A stretch of DNA of 64,000 bases from positions 43,288 to 107,287 of the forward strand of contig JAPPFH010000110.1 in assembly GCA_028875185.1 (NCBI GenBank), written 5' to 3'. Under the pieces are notes generated by a model. That model was not told the origin of the DNA and did not search any database. It saw only the letters and a program-made list of their open reading frames with translations. Shown piece by piece: positions 18,801-26,444 of this stretch. Made by a program: the position numbers and the translations under genes. Within the stretch, counting starts at the first letter, position 1; the number at the start of each line of letters is the position of its first letter. Source of the DNA: Chloroflexota bacterium (lineage in GTDB: Bacteria; Chloroflexota; Anaerolineae; Aggregatilineales; Phototrophicaceae).

Positions 18801-19771
18801 CCAAGATCTGGGAATACGGCATCGGCGATGGAGAAGTGCCTAGCAATATCCCGACTGAAATCAACCAATGCGCCGCCAACTGGCAGCAGATTAACCCGAT
18901 TCTTTCGTTTGACACATCGGTCCAATCTCTCAGGAATCCTTTGGGCATGTCGGCTGCCGCCGGCTACGTCGCCATCGCTGATGAAAACGCCAATCTCGTC
19001 CATGTATTCACCAGCGATGGCGAACATATTCGCAGCTTGGGCGCCGGCGGCGCGCTCGCATTCAATCGACCGAACAGCGCGCTTTTGCTGCCAGGCGGTG
19101 ATTTGCTGGTGGTCGATACCTGGAATTACCGCATACTGCGAATCGGCGCGGATGAGGCTGAAAGGGTGGCTTGGGGCGCCGCCGGCGAATTCGGTTTTGA
19201 CGCGCCAGCCGAGCCGTCCGATGGCTTCTGGGGACCGCGAGACGCTGCGGTTTACGATACAGATCGGGTCTTCATCGCCGACACTGGCAACAAGCGCATC
19301 CGCGTGTACGCGCTTGAGGGCGCCGACGCGCTCTATCAGTACGATATCGGCAGCGGCGGCAGCGGACCCGGCGAGCTCGACGAGCCGAGCGGACTGGCCA
19401 TCCACAGCGACGGGCGTCTTTTCGTCGCCGACACCTGGAATCGCCGAATCGCCGTATTTGACGTCAGCGGCGCGCACATCACGAACTTCCGCGTCCGCGG
19501 CTGGTACAACACGACATTCAACCGGCCGTATCTGGCATTAGACGAAGCAAGCGACATGCTCTACGTCAGCGACCCGGACGGAAGGCGAATCCTGGTATAT
19601 TCGACTGGCGGCGACTGTATCGGCTCTTTCGCCGAAGCGGGCGAAAACGGCGCGCTCGGGCAATTTACAGATATCGGCGGCATCGCTGTTGACGAAGCGG
19701 GCTTTGTTTACGTCAGCGATTCAAATGCGGGAGAAGTGTTCAAATTCGAGCCCTTCCCCAGGGGCCAATAG
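15818..19771 (+). CDS. TIGR03663/Agl23-like membrane protein with C-terminal NHL beta-propeller
   Basis: A 1317-residue protein. Residues 30-600 form a polytopic domain with the loop MSHDESLHTRFSYNLY and HTPLMHGPVLFH, both typical of the TIGR03663 family, whose archaeal members are associated with N-glycan assembly. An Ala/Glu/Asp-rich cytoplasmic insert lies near 590-660. A second membrane part follows to about 820, with LAGEKMPWLGTHLTTP. A soluble part then leads, from about residue 1035, into six NHL repeats (for example LLVVDTWNYRILRI, VFIADTGNKRIRVY, LFVADTWNRRIAVF), enough for a full propeller on the outside. The propeller could bind the acceptor or a cell-wall partner. It follows the anti-sigma gene by about 40 bp. 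Confidence 0.82.
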   Translation: MITSPNQQEDNALGRFLSLRLPLNRELAVYIAIFLLAVFTRFHMLDDRVMSHDESLHTRFSYNLYKDGNFQHTPLMHGPVLFHATALSFYLFGDSDFSGRIYTALLGVIMVIFPTLLRKWLGRWGAMFAAFLLLISPLLLYYNRYIRHDTPSILFGMIMAYCILMYLDGSPRFRRRAFWLYLFAAAMILNLGSKETAFIYIAIFGSFLLIFFLVRLAQQRYRVRGKPIFNSVVLGILLGGVMTLGMYTVVDVIPVEIVPGRGANWADLTDLERSSWINWMALSALGAVFVLVSTALYAFRDRPRRIPRREVSVILLIAAITAGSLLFIEELSHVAAPAEAVEPSDPFADSSENVAGSQGASIRWAPGLALWLFAIAAAIYLIRDARRATRSGDKLSADKPEGGGLWAFLYQFPEVDFIVLIVTLILPWTTALFVRMMGGSSAAYAGLAESLPDGLYQLLASLPNLGSVGEVGQFLVGAFAFAPLILISIALGLAWNWKRWLVCAAIFHIIFAFFFTSVFTNIAGLGTGMIYSLGYWLEQQGVRRGSQPQYYYLLIILPTYEFLPIIGSVSAMFAGVTCFWKSRRDRIVKGEILRREQADAATETARELASENANADAAQANETNTRDQQTDIDDADELLSQPSGEATDAEADLADEDKLGRLPFLLLLAWWAVLNLVGYSLAGEKMPWLGTHLTTPMILITAWYFGGVLSRVDTTQFRARGWLALLLMPAFVISLAQVLGAFIAGNPPFAGLEQVQLGRTYAWLASLFLTVGLGYLLLRLARLTSWMHIRRLGAAAVFGILSLLTLRAAWMASFINYDLPTELLVYAHAAPAVKWVLDDIEEMSLRMTDGKEMRFAYDDEVSWPYSWYFRDYGDAVFVGGNPTLQNTQDAVFVVVGAGHRGDVEPLLEDHYMRRDHMRMWWPMQEYFNLTPQRIINALDFSPANENAAALRRGIFDIWWSRDYDQYGEATGKDFSLTNWPVSDRMHIYVRKDFASKIWEYGIGDGEVPSNIPTEINQCAANWQQINPILSFDTSVQSLRNPLGMSAAAGYVAIADENANLVHVFTSDGEHIRSLGAGGALAFNRPNSALLLPGGDLLVVDTWNYRILRIGADEAERVAWGAAGEFGFDAPAEPSDGFWGPRDAAVYDTDRVFIADTGNKRIRVYALEGADALYQYDIGSGGSGPGELDEPSGLAIHSDGRLFVADTWNRRIAVFDVSGAHITNFRVRGWYNTTFNRPYLALDEASDMLYVSDPDGRRILVYSTGGDCIGSFAEAGENGALGQFTDIGGIAVDEAGFVYVSDSNAGEVFKFEPFPRGQ

Positions 19772-19847
19772 TGGCCAGCGCGGGCGCGCGGCCAGGTCAT
19801 GCGCCAGCGGCCGCAAAAGGCACAAGACAGCCGCCCCGCCTCTCGCC

Positions 19848-19876
19848 TTGACGCCCGCGAGAATTACTGCTATATT
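19848..19876 (+). promoter_or_regulatory. Sigma-70 promoter of the nusA operon
   Basis: The hexamers TTGACG (19848-19853) and TATATT (19871-19876) are separated by exactly 17 bp, giving 5/6 matches to each consensus. Transcription would begin near 19883, about 15 nt before the terminator-like hairpin. This is the strongest promoter-like site in the window and the only one before a seven-gene operon. Confidence 0.75.
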
Positions 19877-19882
19877 CTGGTC

Positions 19883-19987
19883 ATAAGCAAGTGTTCGCAG
19901 AAGTGGGAGCCCCCCACTTTTCGTTTTATATGGGGATTGCGCGGGCGCTGCGACTATACGAAGCTCGGCACTTTGGAGTGAGGCAGC
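19883..19987 (+). ncRNA. Putative attenuator leader of nusA (rimP-leader type)
   Basis: The predicted 5' untranslated RNA starts with an intrinsic terminator (AAGTGGG 19901-19907, loop AGCCC, CCCACTT 19913-19919, then TTCGTTTTATAT). Two alternative pairings are visible: TCGCAG (19895-19900) with CTGCGA (19948-19953), and CCCCA (19912-19916) with TGGGG (19931-19935). The second would take the 3' arm of the terminator, so it can serve as an antiterminator. A promoter followed at once by a GUGGG-CCCAC terminator is the layout of the known rimP-leader motif before rimP-nusA operons. Here it precedes nusA directly. The RNA fold and its regulation are inferred. Confidence 0.6.
19899..19928 (+). terminator. 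Intrinsic terminator hairpin in the nusA leader
   Basis: A perfect 7-bp stem AAGTGGG/CCCACTT with a 5-nt loop is extended by A-U and G-U pairs at its base and followed by TTCGTTTT. It lies between a sigma-70 promoter and nusA, so it would act as a conditional (attenuator) terminator. It could also stop read-through from the upstream membrane protein gene. Confidence 0.7.
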
Positions 19988-21991
19988 ATGTCGAACGAAT
20001 TGGGAACCGCATTCAAGGAAATTGAGGACATTCGCGCCTTACCGGAAGACATCATTTTGGATGCGCTTCAGAGCGCCTTGGTCTCGGCTTATCGAAAGGA
20101 TACTGGCGCCAGCGCCGCCCAAGAGATTGAAGCGAAAATCGACCTCAAAACGGGGCGGCAAATGGTCTTTGTCGAGAAAGAAGTCGTTGATGACGTATTG
20201 AATGACGCGACTGAAGTCACCTTGGAGCGGGCGCGCTTTTACGAACCCGAGGCGCAACTCCATGATGTTGTGATGATCCAGGTCGAGCATACGACCAGGA
20301 GCTTCGGGCGCATCGCCGCGCAGACGGCGAAACAAGTCATCCTGCAGAAAATCCGCGAAGCCGAGCGCAATGCGCTATACGACGAATTCATCAACCGTGA
20401 AGGCGATTTGATCACCGGCACGGTGCAAAGCACCAACGCCAGAAAAGTCACGCTCAGCTTGGGGCGCGCGGAGGCTGACCTGCCGCGGCAGCATCAGATA
20501 CCCGGCGAACGATACCGGACGCATGAGAAGATCCGCGTATTTGTTGTCGAAGTGTCCAAGAGCAATCGCGGTCCGCAGATCCTGGTCAGCCGGGCGCATC
20601 GCAGCATGCTGCGCCGATTGCTGGAATATGAAGTCCCCGAGATATACAACGGGCAAGTTGAAATCAAGAATATCGCGCGCGAGGCTGGCCACCGTTCCAA
20701 AGTCGCGGTTGCGGCTCTGCAAGACGGGATTGACCCGGTCGGCGCCTGCGTCGGCATGCGCGGTATTCGCATTCAGAATATCGTCAAGGAGCTGCACAAC
20801 GAAAAGATCGATGTCATCGAGTGGAACAATGACGCGGTCGCCTTTATTTCCAAAGCTTTGAGCCCGGCGCGCGTCACCGGCGTCTACCTCGATGATGACC
20901 CGGTTGATGGCAGGACGGCGGTCGTGCTCGTGCCCGATGATCAGCTGTCGCTGGCTATTGGGCGAGAGGGGCAGAATGCGCGTTTGGCCGCCAAGCTTAC
21001 CGGCTGGCGAATCGACATCAAGAGCGTGGCTGAAACTGTGCAGAGCGCGCTTGATAATCTTGAGACTGCGCCGCTTGATACTTTGACCGAGCGCCATGCC
21101 GATCTGATTGCCGAGTCCCTGCGCATTATGGAGAAGAAGCGTCTGGAACTCGCGGTCATGCCAGAGGAGTACAAATCGCTCGGGCGCCTGGCTGGCATCG
21201 TCGAGCAGCAGCTGCAAGAACAGCGTGATGAGGCGCATCAGACTTATCTTCAGAAGCGGAAGGCGGCGCTCGAAGAGCTTGCGCCCCAGCTATTCGAATT
21301 GCCGCTGGATGTTTTGGCGGTTTCGCAAGAGGCGCTCGATATCCTGGAGCCCTTCGAGAATATCGGCGAAGTCATGCTGCTATGCGCCATCGACGAGACC
21401 TTGATCAGCCGCAGATTTGCGGACTTGGAAGGCGAGCCGATGACGGAGCTGCGGGCAGCGCTGGATTTCATAAACGCCGCCGATCTCGATCAACTGCTGG
21501 CGGAAGCGATCTCGATTGAAGAAGTCGAAGAAGAAGAAGCCGCCGAAGATGAGGCGCTCGCGACGCCGGCCGAAGACAGCGCCGTGGCTGAGCCGGCCGA
21601 AGATGCGGCGGCAGAGGGCGACGCCAGCCAGCCAGAAGTTATGTTGGACGCGTTTGGCCAGCCCATCCGTGAGGACGCTAAAGAAACTGAGGCGGCAAGC
21701 GGCGCAGCTCCAGTCGAAGGCGAAGAGATCCCCGCGCCAGTAGCGATTCCCGCCGTTGAAATTGAAAGAGAGCGCGATCAACGCGCCGACCAAGTTCATT
21801 TAGCCGAAGAAGAAGGCGAGCGCGAGTTTGAGCTTGAGCGTCAAAAAGGCAAGCAGCAGCGACGGCAAGACCGCCAGCGGCGGCGCCAGCTGGTCCTGGA
21901 TGAGGATAGCGGCGAGGTCATCGCAAAGCGGCGACGCAAGGGCAGCCGCGGCAGCTGGGATGAAGAGACCTGGGAAGACTACGATTATTAG
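19988..21991 (+). CDS. nusA: Transcription termination/antitermination factor NusA with long C-terminal tail
   Basis: A 667-residue protein. The N-terminal RNA polymerase-binding domain (1-125) starts MSNELGTAFKEIEDIRALPE. It is followed by an S1 domain (about 133-200), KH1 with GIDPVGACVGMRGIRIQNI and KH2 with LAIGREGQNARLAAKLTGW. NusA controls pausing, termination and antitermination. Typical NusA ends near residue 350-500; this one goes on for about 320 residues. The tail has helical segments, an acidic Ala/Glu stretch (EEVEEEEAAEDEA) and a basic Arg/Lys end before EETWEDYDY. GGAGTGAGG upstream supports ATG 19988. It is first in an operon with ylxR, infB, rbfA, nrnA, truB and ribF. The expected upstream partner rimP is not between the promoter and nusA. 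Confidence 0.95.
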   Translation: MSNELGTAFKEIEDIRALPEDIILDALQSALVSAYRKDTGASAAQEIEAKIDLKTGRQMVFVEKEVVDDVLNDATEVTLERARFYEPEAQLHDVVMIQVEHTTRSFGRIAAQTAKQVILQKIREAERNALYDEFINREGDLITGTVQSTNARKVTLSLGRAEADLPRQHQIPGERYRTHEKIRVFVVEVSKSNRGPQILVSRAHRSMLRRLLEYEVPEIYNGQVEIKNIAREAGHRSKVAVAALQDGIDPVGACVGMRGIRIQNIVKELHNEKIDVIEWNNDAVAFISKALSPARVTGVYLDDDPVDGRTAVVLVPDDQLSLAIGREGQNARLAAKLTGWRIDIKSVAETVQSALDNLETAPLDTLTERHADLIAESLRIMEKKRLELAVMPEEYKSLGRLAGIVEQQLQEQRDEAHQTYLQKRKAALEELAPQLFELPLDVLAVSQEALDILEPFENIGEVMLLCAIDETLISRRFADLEGEPMTELRAALDFINAADLDQLLAEAISIEEVEEEEAAEDEALATPAEDSAVAEPAEDAAAEGDASQPEVMLDAFGQPIREDAKETEAASGAAPVEGEEIPAPVAIPAVEIERERDQRADQVHLAEEEGEREFELERQKGKQQRRQDRQRRRQLVLDEDSGEVIAKRRRKGSRGSWDEETWEDYDY

Positions 21992-22011
21992 CTTAAACCG
22001 AGGCGCGCCGG

Positions 22012-22272
22012 ATGGCTGGCAAACATCAACCGCGGCGCAGTTGCGTTGTGTGTCGCGCAAAGCAAGACAAACGCGCCTTAACACGCTTGGTGTTCGCCGG
22101 GGGGAAACTTCAGATTGATGAATCGGGCAAAATGAATGGGCGCGGCGCCTATTTGTGCGCGGACGAAAACTGCTGGCGGCTGGCTGCCGCGCGGCCAATC
22201 GTTAGCGCCGCGCTTCGGCGAGAATTGAGCAAAGACGACCGTGAATACCTGCGGCAGATGACGCCATCATGA
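22012..22272 (+). CDS. ylxR: YlxR/RnpM family RNA-binding protein (DUF448)
   Basis: An 86-residue protein with the family marks RSCVVCRAKQDKRALTRLV and MNGRGAYLCADENCW. The paired Cys residues and the GRGAYLC turn are the conserved surface of YlxR proteins, recently renamed RnpM in Bacillus because they modulate RNase P. The place between nusA and infB is the conserved one. The ATG lies 20 bp after the nusA stop. Length is normal for the family. Confidence 0.92.
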   Translation: MAGKHQPRRSCVVCRAKQDKRALTRLVFAGGKLQIDESGKMNGRGAYLCADENCWRLAAARPIVSAALRRELSKDDREYLRQMTPS

Positions 22273-22288
22273 TTCAACACAGCTAGCG

Positions 22289-22313
22289 GAGGCGGGAAGG
22301 CCTGTCCTGCCTC
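22289..22313 (+). other. Hairpin between ylxR and infB
   Basis: A stem of about 9 bp (AGGCGGGA 22290-22297 with TCCTGCCT 22305-22312, plus one outer G-C pair, one G-U inside) closes a 7-nt loop. No T-run follows, so it is not an intrinsic terminator. It lies 30 nt before the strong infB ribosome site and may act on mRNA processing or stability. Nothing more can be said from sequence. Confidence 0.35.
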
Positions 22314-22343
22314 ACACGGTTGTCACAAATAAAGGAGGCAGGA

Positions 22344-24155
22344 ATGGCAGAAGCGTCAAAAAATATCCTCGTACCCGATTATCTTACAGTTCGCGAATTG
22401 GCCGAACTGATAGACAGCAGCCCCATCGATGTCATGAAGACCTTGATTACGAATGGCATCATGGCGTCGATCAACCAGCAGATCGACTTTGACACCGCGG
22501 CGATTGTCATTGAAGAGCTGGGCTTCACCGCCCACTCCGCCAGTGCCGTTGCCGCCGCCCGTGAAGAGGAAGAGCGCGCCGAGCAGCGTGAAGAAAAATG
22601 GAGCGCGATGTTTGTGGGCGAATCGCCCGATGACTTAACGCGCCGGCCGCCCATTATTACCATTCTCGGACATGTTGATCATGGCAAGACAACGCTTCTC
22701 GATACGATTCGCAAGACCGCCGTCGCCGAGGGCGAAGCCGGCGGGATTACGCAGCATATTGGCGCGTATCAAGCACGGCATGGCGGGCAGATCCTGACAT
22801 TCCTTGATACGCCGGGTCATGAAGCCTTCACCGCCATGCGCGCGCGCGGCGCCCACGGCGCGGATATCGCCATACTCGTGGTCGCCGCTGACGACGGCGT
22901 CATGCCGACCACGCGCGAAGCCCTTGACCATGCGCGCGCCGCCAATGTGCCGCTGGTCGTTGCCATCACCAAAGTGGACCGAAACAATGCCAACCCCGAT
23001 TTGGTCAAGCAGCAATTGGCTGATCTTGATCTGGTGCCCGATGATTGGGATGGTGCCACGATTATGGTGCCCGTCAATTCGCTTTCGGGCGACGGCGTCG
23101 AAGACTTGCTTGAGGCGCTGGTGCTAGTCGCCGATGAGAACGCGATCGTCGCTAACCCAGAGGGAACGCTGCGCGGCTCGGTCATTGAAGCGGAGATCGA
23201 CAGAAGCCGCGGCACGATGGCGACGCTGCTGGTGATGAACGGCACGATGAAACGCGGAGAAAGCATCGTCGCCGGCACATCTTACGGCAGAATAAAAGCG
23301 ATGTTTGATTCGGCCGGCAATCTGCTTGAACGCGCTACCCCGTCGATGCCGGTCGCTGTGCTCGGCCTCGACTCGCCGCCAGCGCCGGGCGTCATGTTTG
23401 AAGTCACCGCGAACGACAAGACGGCGCGCGGCATCGCGGAAGCGCGCCGGGACAGCGAACGAGCGCGCGAAGCCGGCGGACAATCGCTGCCCGCCATGAC
23501 GCTGGAAGACTTTCTGGAGCAATTTAAGACCGGCGACGCCAAAGAACTCTCGATCATCCTCAAAGCTGATGTTCAAGGTTCGCTGCAGCCAATCACCGAC
23601 GAACTTGTCAACATCTCGGAGCGCAATGAAGAGGGCATCGCCGTGCGCGTCTTGCGCCAAGAAGTTGGGCGCATCACCGAATCGGATGTCATGCTGGCAA
23701 GCGCGTCCAAAGCCATCATCTTCGGTTTTAATGTCGATGTCGACAATGCCGCCCAGGCATCCGCGGATTCGCAGGGCGTCGAGATCAGGCGCTACAATAT
23801 CATCTACAAGCTATTTGAAGACATTGAGCTCGCCTTGCACGGTATGTTGGAGCCGAAGTTTGCCAATCGTGTCATCGGCGAGTCAGAGGTGCTCCAGACT
23901 TTTAGGATACCGCGCAGCGGCGTCATCGCCGGCAGCATCATTCGCAAGGGCGAGGCGCGGCGCAACGCCCGCGCGCATGTGAAACGGGGGGACGCGATTA
24001 TTCATAGTAATGTCGGCGTCTCTTCGCTCCGGCGCTTCCAGGATGACGTGCGGGAGGTGCGCGCCGGTTTCGAATGCGGGATCGGTCTGGATGGCGTCAA
24101 CGATTTTGAAGCGGGCGATATCATCGAATTCTTTGTTCGCGAGCGCGTTAGTTAG
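22344..24155 (+). CDS. infB: Translation initiation factor IF-2
   Basis: A 603-residue GTPase that places initiator tRNA on the ribosome. ATG 22344 was chosen because AAAGGAGG ends 5 nt upstream; an in-frame TTG at 22320 lies before that site. A short N-terminal IF2N-type region (VPDYLTVRELAELIDSS) is followed by the G domain: G1 GHVDHGKTTLLD, G2 GGITQHIGAY, G3 DTPGHEAF, G4 TKVD. Domains II to IV follow, ending with EAGDIIEFFV. The N-terminal extension is about 100 residues, short compared with the proteobacterial form and similar to that of Gram-positive relatives. Operon order nusA-ylxR-infB-rbfA is standard. Confidence 0.97.
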   Translation: MAEASKNILVPDYLTVRELAELIDSSPIDVMKTLITNGIMASINQQIDFDTAAIVIEELGFTAHSASAVAAAREEEERAEQREEKWSAMFVGESPDDLTRRPPIITILGHVDHGKTTLLDTIRKTAVAEGEAGGITQHIGAYQARHGGQILTFLDTPGHEAFTAMRARGAHGADIAILVVAADDGVMPTTREALDHARAANVPLVVAITKVDRNNANPDLVKQQLADLDLVPDDWDGATIMVPVNSLSGDGVEDLLEALVLVADENAIVANPEGTLRGSVIEAEIDRSRGTMATLLVMNGTMKRGESIVAGTSYGRIKAMFDSAGNLLERATPSMPVAVLGLDSPPAPGVMFEVTANDKTARGIAEARRDSERAREAGGQSLPAMTLEDFLEQFKTGDAKELSIILKADVQGSLQPITDELVNISERNEEGIAVRVLRQEVGRITESDVMLASASKAIIFGFNVDVDNAAQASADSQGVEIRRYNIIYKLFEDIELALHGMLEPKFANRVIGESEVLQTFRIPRSGVIAGSIIRKGEARRNARAHVKRGDAIIHSNVGVSSLRRFQDDVREVRAGFECGIGLDGVNDFEAGDIIEFFVRERVS

Positions 24156-24164
24156 GCCCGCCCA

Positions 24165-24551
24165 ATGTCGCTAAAGCGGGAACGAATGAGCGAACGGATT
24201 CACCAGATTCTCAGCCAGTTGCTGCTGCGCGAGATAGCCGATCCGCGCCTGCAAGACATTACCATTACCGAAGTCTCGCTCGATCCTGAACTGATGTTCG
24301 CGAAAGTCTACGTCAGCGCTATGGGCGACGAAAAGCGCGAACGCGAAGTGATGCAAGGCTTGCGGCGGGCGCGCGGGTATCTGCGCCGTGAAGTCGGCAA
24401 GCGGGTCCGCCTGCGCAATACGCCGGAGCTTCATTTTCATTGGGACAGCACGCTAGTGCAGGCTGATCGCATCAATGCCATCATCGCCAGCCTGGATATT
24501 CCCGCCGAAAGCGCCAACGATGACAGCAATGCCGACGACCGAACACGCTGA
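24165..24551 (+). CDS. rbfA: Ribosome-binding factor A
   Basis: A 128-residue protein that helps mature the 30S subunit. The RbfA signature is readable: KRERMSERIHQILSQLLLRE, then DPRLQDITITEVSLDPEL, and the KH-type core ending RLRNTPELHFHWDSTL with the family's typical helix ADRINAIIASL. The start is 9 bp after the infB stop. The C-terminus has a short acidic tail that overlaps the start region of the next gene. Confidence 0.93.
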   Translation: MSLKRERMSERIHQILSQLLLREIADPRLQDITITEVSLDPELMFAKVYVSAMGDEKREREVMQGLRRARGYLRREVGKRVRLRNTPELHFHWDSTLVQADRINAIIASLDIPAESANDDSNADDRTR

Positions 24552-25527
24552 GCCACAATGGCAGGCGGCGGCTCAAGCAATCGACGGCGCCCGGTCGATT
24601 CTCCTCGTCTCTCACATCGCGCCTGACGGCGATGCAATAGGCTCATTATTGGGCTTGTCCCTGCCGCTAAAGAAGGCGGGCAAGTTTGTCACGGCCGCGA
24701 TTGACGGCGGCGTCCCGCAGGAGTTGCGCTTCATCCCGCATAGTGAAACGGTGCTGCCGGTCGTCGACGCTGGCGAATTCGACCTGATGATTACGCTGGA
24801 TTCCAGCGACCTGGAACGTATTGGCCGCGCCGGCGCTTATGGCATGGCGCATAGCAAGCAGGTCATCAATCTCGATCATCACCCAACCAATACGCGATAC
24901 GGCGATATTCATCTGATCGTGCCTGAAGCCCTTGCCGCAGTGGAAGTCGTTTATGATTTTCTCAATTTTCTTGGGGCGGACATCTCGCAGGCGACGGCTT
25001 TCGCGCTGCTGACTGGGCTGGTCACCGATACGCAGGGCTTTCGCATCAGCGCCACCAACAGCCGGACGCTAAAGATCGCGCAAGACTTGATGGGCAAAGG
25101 CGCGCCGCTTTCGCAGATCATGGCGCGGACGCTGAATCGGCGGACATACGAAGAAGTTGAACTCTGGAAACAGGCGCTGCCGTCGGTTCGGCTGCAAGAT
25201 GGCTTAATCTATGCCGCAGTCAGTCAAAGCGACATGCGCAAAGCGGGCTTGGACAAAGCCGGCGACGGCGGTCTGGTGAGTTATCTTGTGACGGTTGATA
25301 AAGCCAGTGTTTCAATCGTGTTCAAGGAATTGCCGAAGAATGAGGTCGAGGTCGGTTTCCGCGCCAAACCGGGCTATGATGTCGCCAGCCTGGCCTTCCA
25401 ACTTGGCGGCGGCGGACACACGCTGGCTTCCGGCTGTACCATGACAGGCACGCTGCGGCAAGTACAAGACATCGTGCTGCCCTTGGCGCGTCAAACCATC
25501 GCGGACGGGTCTGCCTCGCGTGAGTGA
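24520..25527 (+). CDS. nrnA: DHH-family phosphoesterase, NrnA-like (nanoRNase/pAp phosphatase)
   Basis: About 335 residues. The DHH domain shows LLVSHIAPDGDAIGS (metal-binding Asp-x-Asp), LMITLDSSDLERIG, and the defining VINLDHHPTNTRYGD. The DHHA1 domain ends with LGGGGHTLASGC. NrnA degrades 2-5 nt RNAs and dephosphorylates 3'-phosphoadenosine 5'-phosphate (pAp). pAp is the by-product of sulfotransferases, and one is encoded at 37655-38443. ATG 24520 was preferred, with ATG 24529 nearly as good; both overlap the end of rbfA. In many bacteria nrnA also sits between rbfA and truB. Confidence 0.9.
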   Translation: MTAMPTTEHAEPQWQAAAQAIDGARSILLVSHIAPDGDAIGSLLGLSLPLKKAGKFVTAAIDGGVPQELRFIPHSETVLPVVDAGEFDLMITLDSSDLERIGRAGAYGMAHSKQVINLDHHPTNTRYGDIHLIVPEALAAVEVVYDFLNFLGADISQATAFALLTGLVTDTQGFRISATNSRTLKIAQDLMGKGAPLSQIMARTLNRRTYEEVELWKQALPSVRLQDGLIYAAVSQSDMRKAGLDKAGDGGLVSYLVTVDKASVSIVFKELPKNEVEVGFRAKPGYDVASLAFQLGGGGHTLASGCTMTGTLRQVQDIVLPLARQTIADGSASRE

Positions 25528-26422
25528 ATTCCGCGCCGACGGCTTTCTCAACCTCAACAAACCGCTCCACTTGACGAGTCATGATGTTGTCGCGCAGGTG
25601 CGCCGTCATTACCGGGCGCTGACCGGGAGCAAGAAAGTGGGCCACGCCGGCACATTAGACCCCTTAGCTGAAGGCGTTCTAGTTATCTGCCTGGGCGCGG
25701 CCACGCGACTAAGCGAATACATCATGCGAGGGACTAAGACCTATCAGGCGCGGATTACCGTTGGAATCAGCACGACGAGCTACGATGCGGCTGGCGAGAT
25801 CCTCGAGCGCAAATGCGCCGCGCATATCCGGCGAGCCGATATCGAACGAGCTTTGCCGCGCTTCATTGGAGAAATTGAACAGGCGCCGCCGATGTACAGC
25901 GCGGTCAAAGTAGGCGGGGTGAAGCTCTACGAATTGGCGCGTCAAGGGCGGACCATCGAGCGCGAACCGCGCGCCATAACGGTGCGCTCGATCGCGGTTC
26001 AGTCATGGCGCAATCCAGTTGCTGAGCTTGAAATTGAATGCGGCGCCGGGACCTATATCCGCAGCTTGGCGCAGGATCTCGGCGAGGCGCTGGGCGTCGG
26101 CGCGCACCTCTCCGGCTTGACGCGCACCGCCAGCGGCGCCTTCAAGCTCCGCGACAGCCTTTCGCTGGAAGAGATTACCGGCAGCGGCGCGTGGCTGGGG
26201 CGCGTCACGGCGCCCTACGACGCGCTGTCGGCTTATCCCCGCGTCAAGCTAAAGTCCGCTGATATTGACGCGCTGCGGCATGGACGTTTCATTGAGCGAC
26301 AGCCCGACATTGTCGATCAGACCGTGTTCGCCTTTGATCATGCCCGCCGGCTCGTCGCCATTCTCGAGCCACGCGCCGCGCTATGGAAGCCGCGGAAGGT
26401 ATTCGTAAGCCGTTCGATATAG
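25520..26422 (+). CDS. truB: tRNA pseudouridine-55 synthase
   Basis: A 300-residue enzyme that makes pseudouridine 55 in the T-loop of tRNAs. The N-terminus reads DGFLNLNKPLHLTSHDVVAQ, the catalytic loop KVGHAGTLDPLAEGVL holds the nucleophilic Asp, and TKTYQARITVG, IGEIEQAPPMYSAVKVGG and GTYIRSLAQDLGEALG are further family blocks. A short PUA-like C-terminal part is present. The start is a GTG that overlaps the nrnA stop by 8 bp. Confidence 0.95.
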   Translation: MSEFRADGFLNLNKPLHLTSHDVVAQVRRHYRALTGSKKVGHAGTLDPLAEGVLVICLGAATRLSEYIMRGTKTYQARITVGISTTSYDAAGEILERKCAAHIRRADIERALPRFIGEIEQAPPMYSAVKVGGVKLYELARQGRTIEREPRAITVRSIAVQSWRNPVAELEIECGAGTYIRSLAQDLGEALGVGAHLSGLTRTASGAFKLRDSLSLEEITGSGAWLGRVTAPYDALSAYPRVKLKSADIDALRHGRFIERQPDIVDQTVFAFDHARRLVAILEPRAALWKPRKVFVSRSI

Positions 26423-26444
26423 CATAGCGGCGAAGCAAAGCGAT

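Noticed and set aside
18233-19477. 414-codon open frame antisense to the NHL-repeat region
   Set aside because: Overlaps the well-supported propeller-coding frame; no recognisable motif; explained by GC-biased codon use.
22290-22312. Hairpin between ylxR and infB as an intrinsic terminator
   Set aside because: No T-run follows; kept only as an unexplained hairpin.
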